Assembly: GCA_013821525.1 (NCBI GenBank)
Contig: JACDGR010000076.1
Coordinates: 1-11,280 of the forward strand
Reading direction: 5' to 3'
Source: Actinomycetota bacterium
Lineage (GTDB): Bacteria > Actinomycetota > Thermoleophilia > Gaiellales > Gaiellaceae
DNA: 11,280 bases
The notes beneath the pieces are model-generated. The model did no database searches and was not told the DNA's origin. It was given only the letters and a program-made list of their open reading frames with translations. The position numbers and the translations under genes are program-made. Below, one piece after another: positions 6,431 through 11,280 of the stretch; within the stretch, counting starts at the first letter, position 1, and every line of letters begins with the position of its first letter.

Positions 6431-6628
6431 CTAGCCGGCTTCGTCCCAGGGCTTGCCGTCGCGGCCCCAGCGATGGGCGTCGTGGCCTTCGACGATCACC
6501 CACGTGTGCGACTTCAGCTCCGGTGCTTCGAGCACCTCGACGAGCGTCTCTGTCAGTCGGTCGATCAGCTTCGACTCGAGTTCCGGTGTCAAGCGGCGCT
6601 CGAACAGTTCTACGCGGACGAGTGGCAT
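6431..6628 (-). CDS. 4-oxalocrotonate tautomerase-family protein
   Basis: A 65-residue protein, the typical length of a 4-OT subunit. It starts MPLVRVELFERRLTPELESKL, so removal of Met exposes Pro1, the family's catalytic base. Arg at mature position 11 matches 4-OT Arg11, and the helix LIDRLTETLVEVLEAPELKS and strand HTWVIVEG follow as expected. By my alignment the position of 4-OT Arg39 is Thr, so the substrate may differ from 2-hydroxymuconate. The ATG has TAGGAG seven bases upstream. It is the last gene of the operon, ten bases after the cupin. Members work as hexamers or similar assemblies in the cytoplasm and catalyse keto-enol tautomerisation of oxo-acids, or dehalogenation in some relatives. 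Confidence 0.9.
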   Translation of the reverse strand: MPLVRVELFERRLTPELESKLIDRLTETLVEVLEAPELKSHTWVIVEGHDAHRWGRDGKPWDEAG

Positions 6629-6638
6629 GGGCGAACTC

Positions 6639-7052
6639 CTACTTCTCGACGTGCGTAGCGCCGCCGTCGGGGCCGAGCACCAGATCGAGTGCTCGGTCGG
6701 GGACGTGGTCGAGCGGTACCGGGGCCAGCGCCTCCATGAACGTGACGCCGTGCTCCGAGTAGAGCTTGTGGTGCAGGCCGCGGTTGACGACGACGACATC
6801 GCCTGAGCGCAGCGTCGTCGTGTCTTCCTCGATCGTCATGTCGACCTCGCCTTCGAGGACGAACATCACCTGCTCCGTGTCGTCGTGCTTGTGCCACGGC
6901 ACCTGCTTGCCCGGCGCGTACTGCACGCGGCACAGGAGCACCTGCTCGCCGCCGATCGCATGCAGCCGCACGCCGTCGACGAACTCCCACGAGTCGCGGC
7001 CGTTCCAGGTGCGAAACGGTTGCGACTCGGTGGTCGCCTCAGGCTTCGACAC
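6639..7052 (-). CDS. Cupin domain protein in the molybdenum hydroxylase operon
   Basis: A 137-residue cupin. Motif 1 is VPWHKHDDTEQVMFVLEGEV (His54, His56, Glu60) and motif 2 is SGDVVVVNRGLHHKLYSE (His94 or His95), so a full metal site (three His, one Glu) can be formed. GTG 7052 is chosen because AAGGG lies seven bases upstream; GTG 7067 in the same frame has no ribosome site. Either start overlaps the end of the upstream catalytic subunit gene (stop at 7039), showing tight coupling. The tautomerase follows after ten bases. Single-domain cupins can be dioxygenases, isomerases, decarboxylases or ligand sensors. Position suggests it acts on, or senses, the product of the hydroxylase. This is inference. 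Confidence 0.85.
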   Translation of the reverse strand: MSKPEATTESQPFRTWNGRDSWEFVDGVRLHAIGGEQVLLCRVQYAPGKQVPWHKHDDTEQVMFVLEGEVDMTIEEDTTTLRSGDVVVVNRGLHHKLYSEHGVTFMEALAPVPLDHVPDRALDLVLGPDGGATHVEK

Positions 7053-8139
7053 CGAAGAACCCTTCACCCTGGTTCGCGGAGACGGCCTTCAGCGAGAGAT
7101 GCTCGTCGAAGACGACGCGCTTCCCGTCGCGCGTCGGCTCCCGCTTGGCGGCGAGCGCCTCGAGCACGCGATCGGGGGTCGCGGGCATCTCCGTCAGCCA
7201 CACACCGACCGCGTCGAAGATCGCGTTCGCAATCGCCGGCGGCTGTGCGTTGTTCGCCATCTCGCCGATCGCCTTCGCGCCGAAGGGGCCGTCCGCAGAC
7301 GGGTTCTCGATGATCACGTTGTCGATCTCCGGCATGTCGCGCAGCGCGGGGGCGAGGTACGCCCCGAACTGCCCGCCGCGGTGCTTGACCGATGGGTAGT
7401 ACGGATAGCTGTTCTCAAGCAGGCCGAGCCCGAGGCCCATGATCGCGCCACCTTCGATCTGTCCCTCGACGAGCGTCGGGTTGATCGCGCGTCCGACGTC
7501 GTAGACCTGCACGAGCTTCTGCACGACCACCTCGCCCGTCTCGTCGTCGACCTCGACGTCTGCAACGCAGGCAGCGTACGAGATCGCCGAGTGCGGCTCG
7601 ATCTCGACCTGCCCGGTCGCGTCGTCGACGTCAGCGAAGGGCTTCAGCGCCGTCGATGAGCCGCTGATCAGCTCGCCGTAGTTATAGGTCGCGGCGCCGG
7701 CGACGTCGGCGACGTTGATCTTCTTCTGCGGTGCGCCGCGGGCGATCACCTCGCCGTCCTCGATGTCGAGGTCGGACGGATCGATCTCCAGCTCCTTGGA
7801 CGCGATGTCGAGGATCCGCTCGCGCACCTTCTCTGCCGCGAGCCGCACCGCGTTGCCGCCGATGAACGTGCCGCGCGACGCGAACGTGCCGGTGCAGACA
7901 GCTGACGAGTCGGTGTTCGTGTTGTCCATCGTCACCCAGTCGTAGGGAACGCCGAGTGCGTCCGCGACGATCTGGGTGTGGACTGTCTTTGACCCCTGGC
8001 CGATGTCGACCGTGCCGGAGAACACGTCGACGCGGCCGTCCGGCTTCAGCTTGATCCACGCCTGGCTCGGGTCGCCGTTCTGGTTCATGCCGGTCGGGTA
8101 CTCGATCGTCGCGAACCCGCGACCGTGGTGCTTTGCCAT
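7039..8139 (-). CDS. Molybdenum hydroxylase, molybdopterin-binding subunit, C-terminal half (NdhM-type or equivalent split chain)
   Basis: A 366-residue chain matching only the C-terminal part of the xanthine dehydrogenase/aldehyde oxidase large subunit (Mo-binding domain 2). GTVDIGQGSKTVHTQ (42-56) holds the cofactor-contacting Gln48; TFASRGTFIGGNAV (85-98) and VYDVGRAINPTLVEGQIEGGAIMG (212-235) are conserved cofactor contacts. FGAKAIGEMANNAQPPAIANAI (287-308) carries Glu293, the expected catalytic Glu of this superfamily. ATG 8139 overlaps the previous stop as TGATG, with GGGGAGGGAG just upstream, so it is a true start. The mature enzyme must combine this chain with the N-half, FeS and FAD subunits in the cytoplasm. 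The substrate is unknown. Confidence 0.92.
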   Translation of the reverse strand: MAKHHGRGFATIEYPTGMNQNGDPSQAWIKLKPDGRVDVFSGTVDIGQGSKTVHTQIVADALGVPYDWVTMDNTNTDSSAVCTGTFASRGTFIGGNAVRLAAEKVRERILDIASKELEIDPSDLDIEDGEVIARGAPQKKINVADVAGAATYNYGELISGSSTALKPFADVDDATGQVEIEPHSAISYAACVADVEVDDETGEVVVQKLVQVYDVGRAINPTLVEGQIEGGAIMGLGLGLLENSYPYYPSVKHRGGQFGAYLAPALRDMPEIDNVIIENPSADGPFGAKAIGEMANNAQPPAIANAIFDAVGVWLTEMPATPDRVLEALAAKREPTRDGKRVVFDEHLSLKAVSANQGEGFFGVEA

Positions 8140-9509
8140 CAGGCTCCCTCCCCGTTCAGGTTCTGCTGGGCGACCAGGTGCTCCGGGAGCAACGCGCCCG
8201 TGCGCGGCTCCTCGTTCATGCCGCGGTACTCGGCCGACAACTCGATCCCGACGCGATCGGCAGCGGCGAGCGTGACCGCGACCGTCGAGGGATCCTTGAG
8301 CACGACGCCGTTACCGCTCGTGTCGCCGATCCGGTTCGCGTTCTTGAGCCGCAGCTCCCACGGGTCGAGCCCCATCACCTCGGCGATCCGGTTCATGTGC
8401 GTCTCGACCGCGAACGACACCGACGTGACGCCGAAGCCGCGCATCGCGGTTGTCGGCACACGGTTCGTGAAGACGACGAAGCCGTCGAACCGCAGGTTCG
8501 GGATCGTGTACGCGCCGGAGTGGTGGAACGCGTGCTTCGTCAGGCCATACGGCGAGAACCGCGCGTATGCCCCGGAGTCATGCAGCGTCACCGTGCGCCG
8601 GCCGAGGATCCAGCCCTCTTTCGAGACCGCATCCTGCAGCTCGATGTGCCACGGCGCGCGGGTCGACGACACGAGGAACTCCTCCTCGCGTGTCCACCGC
8701 CACTTGACCGGCTTGCGCGCCTTCAGCGCAAGCAGCGCGCAGATCGTCTCGGTCGCCGTGTCCACCTTGCCGCCGAAGCCACCGCCGACGGTGCCACCGA
8801 CGAACTTCAGCTTGTTCAACGGCACCTGGAGGTGCGCGGCGACGACGCCCATCGAGAAGTACATAGCCTGCGTGCACGAGTAGATCGTCAGGCGGCCGCT
8901 CGCCTCCGGGACGACGAGACTGACTTGCGTCTCCATCGGCACCTGCTCGATCGCCTGCGGCCGGTAGACGCCCTCGACGATCGTGTCTGCCTCGTCGAAC
9001 GCACGGTCGATGTCGCCCTTGCGCACGCGCCGGTGGTTGTACGGCCCGTAGTGCGGGTAGACGTTGCCCCACTGATGGATCTCCGGGGCATCCGGGTCGA
9101 GCGCGTTGCGGATGTCGAAGAGCGCCGGGCGCTCCTCGTAGGAAATCTCCATCGCCTCGACCGCGGCCTGCGCAGCCGCCTCCGACTCGGCGGCGACGGC
9201 GGCGATCGGCTGACCGAGCCAGCGCACCTCGCCGTCGGCGAGCAGCGGCTCGTCGCCCGGCACGCCGAGCCCCTCGAGATGGCCGTACACGTTCTTCGGG
9301 ACATCCTTGTGGGTGATGATCGCGCGGACGCCCTTCATCGCCTCGGCCTTGCTCGTGTCGAGTGAGGTGATGGCTGCGTTGTGATGCGTCGAGCGAAGCG
9401 CCTTCACCCAGAGCGTCTTGCCGACGCGAACGTCGTCGACGAACTGCGTGCGGCCGGTGACGTGGCCGAGGCCGTCGTAGCGAGGGAGACGTGCGCCGAC
9501 GGCCTTCAT
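8139..9509 (-). CDS. Molybdenum hydroxylase, molybdopterin-binding subunit, N-terminal half (NdhL-type or equivalent split chain)
   Basis: A 456-residue chain holding the a/b hammerhead domain (about 15-125; GRTQFVDDV, GQPIAAVAAES) and Mo-binding domain 1. GGTVGGGFGGK (238-248) is the cofactor-binding loop, and TTAMRGFG (353-360) holds Arg357 and Phe359, equivalent to bovine xanthine oxidase Arg912 and Phe914. The residue after GGGFGGK is Val249 where purine-oxidising enzymes have Glu802, so xanthine is an unlikely substrate. The CO dehydrogenase active-site loop (VAYRCSFR) is absent. The chain stops after a Gln/Asn-rich tail, exactly before Mo domain 2, which is the next gene. ATG 9509 overlaps the FeS gene as ATGA and is preceded by AAGGGAAG. 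Nicotinate dehydrogenase of Eubacterium barkeri has the same kind of split. Confidence 0.92.
   Translation of the reverse strand: MKAVGARLPRYDGLGHVTGRTQFVDDVRVGKTLWVKALRSTHHNAAITSLDTSKAEAMKGVRAIITHKDVPKNVYGHLEGLGVPGDEPLLADGEVRWLGQPIAAVAAESEAAAQAAVEAMEISYEERPALFDIRNALDPDAPEIHQWGNVYPHYGPYNHRRVRKGDIDRAFDEADTIVEGVYRPQAIEQVPMETQVSLVVPEASGRLTIYSCTQAMYFSMGVVAAHLQVPLNKLKFVGGTVGGGFGGKVDTATETICALLALKARKPVKWRWTREEEFLVSSTRAPWHIELQDAVSKEGWILGRRTVTLHDSGAYARFSPYGLTKHAFHHSGAYTIPNLRFDGFVVFTNRVPTTAMRGFGVTSVSFAVETHMNRIAEVMGLDPWELRLKNANRIGDTSGNGVVLKDPSTVAVTLAAADRVGIELSAEYRGMNEEPRTGALLPEHLVAQQNLNGEGA
8144..8153 (-). promoter_or_regulatory. Strong ribosome-binding site inside the 3' end of the N-half gene
   Basis: GGGGAGGGAG lies four bases before ATG 8139 and within the last codons of the N-half gene. 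With the TGATG overlap it shows that the C-half is made by coupled re-initiation at about the same level as the N-half. It argues against the split being a sequencing error. Confidence 0.8.
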
Positions 9510-10033
9510 GCCGGGCTTCCCTTCGGCAGGACTTCGGGCTGGCCGGGCTCGGGCACGGGCAGGTCGTCCACCGAGTCGACCTCGCCGCGGGACGCGGCCA
9601 TCACCGCGTCGATGATCTTCACGTAGCCCGTGCAGCGGCAGTAGTGGCCACCGAGCGCTTCGAGCACCTCGTCACGCTCGACGGGGCCGCCCTTGCGCTC
9701 GATCAGCGCCGTTGCCGCGAGCACCATGCCCGGCGTGCAGAAGCCGCACTGCGCGGCATAGTGCTTGTAGAACGCAGCCTGAACCGCGGAGAGCTCCTCG
9801 GCCTGGCCGACGCCTTCGATCGTCGTGATCGACGCGCCGTCGACTGCTGCAACTGCGGTCAGGCACGAGCGGCGCGGTTCGCCGTCGATCAGCACGGTGC
9901 AGGTGCCGCAGCCGCCCTGCTGGCAGCCCGCCTTCGGCCCTGTGATGTCGAGCTCGTCCCGCAGGACATGCAGAAGCGGGGTGAGCGGCGGGCTCACGAT
10001 CTCCACCTCGCTGCCGTTGACGATCAGATTCAT
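9506..10033 (-). CDS. Molybdenum hydroxylase [2Fe-2S] small subunit
   Basis: A 175-residue electron-transfer subunit. The plant-ferredoxin-type N-terminal cluster is bound by Cys37, Cys42, Cys45 and Cys57 (GCQQGGCGTCTV, SCLTA). The second, molybdopterin-proximal cluster is bound by Cys96, Cys99, Cys132 and Cys134 (QCGFCTPGM, HYCRCTGY). All eight ligands are present. It passes electrons from the molybdenum site to FAD. ATG 10033 has GGAG five bases upstream and overlaps the FAD gene by ATGA. After the family's normal end (about 150) there is an acidic and Pro-rich tail of some 25 residues (EVDSVDDLPVPEPGQPEVLP), of unknown role. Confidence 0.96.
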   Translation of the reverse strand: MNLIVNGSEVEIVSPPLTPLLHVLRDELDITGPKAGCQQGGCGTCTVLIDGEPRRSCLTAVAAVDGASITTIEGVGQAEELSAVQAAFYKHYAAQCGFCTPGMVLAATALIERKGGPVERDEVLEALGGHYCRCTGYVKIIDAVMAASRGEVDSVDDLPVPEPGQPEVLPKGSPA

Positions 10034-10806
10034 GCGTGCTCCAGATGGTCGAGGGCTTCACGAACGACAGTTGGGAGGACGGCGGTGCGATAGGCGGCCG
10101 TTGCGACGGCGTCGTCGACCGGCTGCACGTCCTTCAGAACGTCTGCAGGGTCGCGGCTCTGCTCGACCGAGCGGCAGCGGACGGCCGTCGGGCCGACACC
10201 CGTCACGGCGACGCGCAGATCGGAGCCGTCGGCGCGCGAGCACGCGACGGCACCGGCGATCGCGTACGAGTGGGCGTGCCTGCGGCGGAGCGAGTGCGCT
10301 CCGGTGCGCCGTTCGAAGCCGTCGTACTCCAGCTCGAGTACGAGGCGGCCCGCGCGGTCGCCGGCGAGGAAGTCCTCGACCGGTTCGGTGCGTTCGCCAC
10401 CCGCGCCGGTTGAGCGAACACGCGCACCGAGCGCGATCAGGGCGCCGCCGAGGTCGCCGCGCTGCGCGTCATCGCCCGGGGGCGAGCAGATGTTCCCGCC
10501 AACCGTGGCGTTCCGCCTGATCTCGCCGTCGGCGACCTGCGAGGCCGCCCCTGCGAGGAACGGGTCATCGCCCTCGGCGAGCGCTGCGACGGTGACCATG
10601 GCGCCGATCAGGACGCGGTCGCCGTCCGTTCGAATCTCGTCGAGGCCGCTCTTGTGGAGCATCAGCGCGCGCTCGGGCACGAGGCGCCCGGCCGCGATCT
10701 CTGGGAGGATGATCGTTCCGCCGGCGAAGACGGTGATCCCCTCGCCGTCGCCGTACAGGGTTGCCGCTTCGTCCGCGGACGCTGGAAAGAGCACGTCAAG
10801 GGTCAT
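10030..10806 (-). CDS. Molybdenum hydroxylase FAD-binding subunit
   Basis: A 258-residue subunit with the PCMH-type FAD fold. ITVFAGGTIILPEIAAGR (24-41) is the first FAD contact (AGGT), and NATVGGNICSPPGDDAQRGDLGGALIALGA (99-128) is the TVGGN motif. VRVAVTGVGPTAVR-like sequence (about 198-210) begins the C-terminal domain. It is shorter than CoxM or NdhF-type subunits (near 290), mainly in the linker after residue 145. ATG 10806 is chosen because homology starts there and TATGAT lies seven bases upstream, pointing to a leaderless mRNA; in-frame ATGs at 10818 and 10836 are less likely. It is the first operon gene and hands electrons to an external acceptor such as NAD(P) or a redox protein. 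Confidence 0.92.
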   Translation of the reverse strand: MTLDVLFPASADEAATLYGDGEGITVFAGGTIILPEIAAGRLVPERALMLHKSGLDEIRTDGDRVLIGAMVTVAALAEGDDPFLAGAASQVADGEIRRNATVGGNICSPPGDDAQRGDLGGALIALGARVRSTGAGGERTEPVEDFLAGDRAGRLVLELEYDGFERRTGAHSLRRRHAHSYAIAGAVACSRADGSDLRVAVTGVGPTAVRCRSVEQSRDPADVLKDVQPVDDAVATAAYRTAVLPTVVREALDHLEHA

Positions 10807-10813
10807 GCGCTGG

Positions 10814-10819
10814 ATCATA
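10814..10819 (-). promoter_or_regulatory. Candidate -10 hexamer (TATGAT) of the hydroxylase operon
   Basis: TATGAT is close to the TATAAT consensus and lies seven bases before ATG 10806, predicting leaderless transcription of the six-gene operon. TTGGAC at 10839-10844 (minus strand) is a possible but poorly spaced -35 element (19 bases). Seen as a pattern only. Confidence 0.5.
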
Positions 10820-10857
10820 AGCGCGGTTGCGCGCATACGTCCAAAACGATGCGAGGC

Positions 10858-10863
10858 TAGTCT
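10858..10863 (+). promoter_or_regulatory. Candidate -10 hexamer (TAGTCT) of the MoxR-type gene
   Basis: TAGTCT fits TAnnnT and lies six bases before ATG 10870. No ribosome site is present between them, which again suggests a leaderless transcript. The two back-to-back promoters occupy a 63-base gap, so the ATPase and the hydroxylase operon are likely controlled together. Confidence 0.4.
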
Positions 10864-10869
10864 TGAGTC

Positions 10870-11280
10870 ATGGCATTCGCGTCGATCGACGAGCTCGACT
10901 TGGCTCTCAGCGGAGCGTCGTACCTCGCGGACCGTGGGCTCGCGACCGCGCTCTACCTATCGCTGACGCTCGAGAAGCCGCTGCTCCTCGAGGGCGATGC
11001 AGGGGTCGGGAAGACCGAGGCGGCGAAGGCGATCGCCACGGCCGTCGGTGCGCCGCTGATCCGGTTGCAGTGCTACGAGGGGCTCGACATCGCCCACGCG
11101 GTGTACGAGTGGAACTACGCGCGCCAGCTGCTCCACATCCGCGCGGCGCAGTCGGGAACCGTCGACGAGTCGGAGCTCTTCGGGCCGGAGTTCCTGATCC
11201 GCCGGCCGGTGCTCGAGGCGATCGAGTCCGAGCAGCGCGTCGTGCTGCTGATCGACGAGATCGATCGTGCCGACGAGGAG
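10870..11280 (+). CDS. MoxR/CoxD-type AAA+ ATPase, 5' part; continues past the right edge
   Basis: The first 137 residues are present. Walker A is EGDAGVGKTE (41-50, GDAGVGKT), and Walker B is VVLLIDEIDRADEE (124-137) with the family's DEIDRA signature. LYLSLTLEKPLLLEGDAG is the typical MoxR lead-in, and the SELFGPEFLIRRPVLEAI segment (101-118) is characteristic of the group. Sensor and lid regions lie beyond the edge. MoxR ATPases act as metal-cofactor or protein-assembly chaperones, often with a VWA-domain partner. CoxD, encoded in CO dehydrogenase clusters, is needed to mature the Mo active site. Its divergent position next to a Mo hydroxylase operon supports a similar role here. A CoxE-like VWA gene would be expected downstream. 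Confidence 0.93.
   Translation, partial: MAFASIDELDLALSGASYLADRGLATALYLSLTLEKPLLLEGDAGVGKTEAAKAIATAVGAPLIRLQCYEGLDIAHAVYEWNYARQLLHIRAAQSGTVDESELFGPEFLIRRPVLEAIESEQRVVLLIDEIDRADEE

Noticed and set aside
6766..7659. Plus-strand open frame (about 297 codons) opposite the cupin and Mo C-half
   Set aside because: Antisense shadow crossing two well-supported minus-strand genes; no recognisable protein content.
8135..8150. The split of the Mo subunit as a sequencing frameshift
   Set aside because: The TGATG overlap with an excellent Shine-Dalgarno and a sensible domain boundary favours a real split, though only homologue comparison can settle it.
8133..9365. Long plus-strand open frame (about 410 codons) opposite the Mo N-half gene
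   Set aside because: Arg/His/Asp/Leu-rich translation without domains, typical of the antisense of a high-GC gene; the minus strand has clear family motifs.
7039..9509. CO dehydrogenase large subunit (CoxL)
   Set aside because: The VAYRCSFR active-site loop is absent; AMRGFG is in its place, so it belongs to the wider aldehyde oxidase/xanthine dehydrogenase-like group.
1..11280. CRISPR arrays, tRNA or rRNA genes, riboswitches
   Set aside because: No regularly spaced repeats, no cloverleaf-like or rRNA-like segments, and no known riboswitch pattern were recognised on either strand.

Overview
The window is high-GC bacterial DNA with GTG starts, leaderless-type promoters and gene families typical of soil Actinobacteria. 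The protein families (split molybdenum hydroxylase, small cupins, IS256 transposase, Cys-containing secreted proteins) suggest the Thermoleophilia (Gaiellales/Solirubrobacterales). That placement is an inference from style, not from a marker gene.

Layout. (a) 1-746: 5' part of an IS256-family transposase, minus strand, running off the left edge. (b) 747-2977, minus strand: an aminoglycoside-phosphotransferase-like kinase, a small cupin, and a cupin-TPR protein. (c) 3093-4683: a TetR regulator divergent from a SnoaL-like cyclase and an overlapping secreted protein, with a 37-bp AT-rich palindrome between the divergent genes that is the likely operator. (d) 4684-6430: a possible small membrane ORF (minus), a third cupin (plus), a secreted six-cysteine protein with a PKD-like signature, then a strong hairpin between convergent genes. 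(e) 6431-10806, minus strand: a compact six-gene operon encoding FAD subunit, [2Fe-2S] subunit, molybdopterin subunit N-half, molybdopterin subunit C-half, a fourth cupin and a 4-oxalocrotonate-tautomerase-like protein. (f) 10870-11280, plus strand: start of a MoxR/CoxD-type AAA+ ATPase, divergent from the operon and cut by the right edge.

The centre of interest is region (e)+(f). The molybdenum hydroxylase catalytic subunit, normally one chain of about 770 residues, is here two chains (456 and 366 residues) joined by a TGATG stop/start overlap with a strong Shine-Dalgarno inside the first gene. The same four-chain arrangement is known for nicotinate dehydrogenase of Eubacterium barkeri (NdhL/NdhM/NdhS/NdhF). 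FAD, FeS, Mo-N and Mo-C genes overlap by 1-4 bases, and the cupin and tautomerase follow with almost no gap. This suggests hydroxylation of an aromatic or N-heteroaromatic substrate followed by downstream isomerisation or metal-dependent chemistry, with the MoxR-type ATPase as a possible maturation chaperone. The substrate cannot be read from the sequence: purine-type and CO-type active-site signatures are absent.
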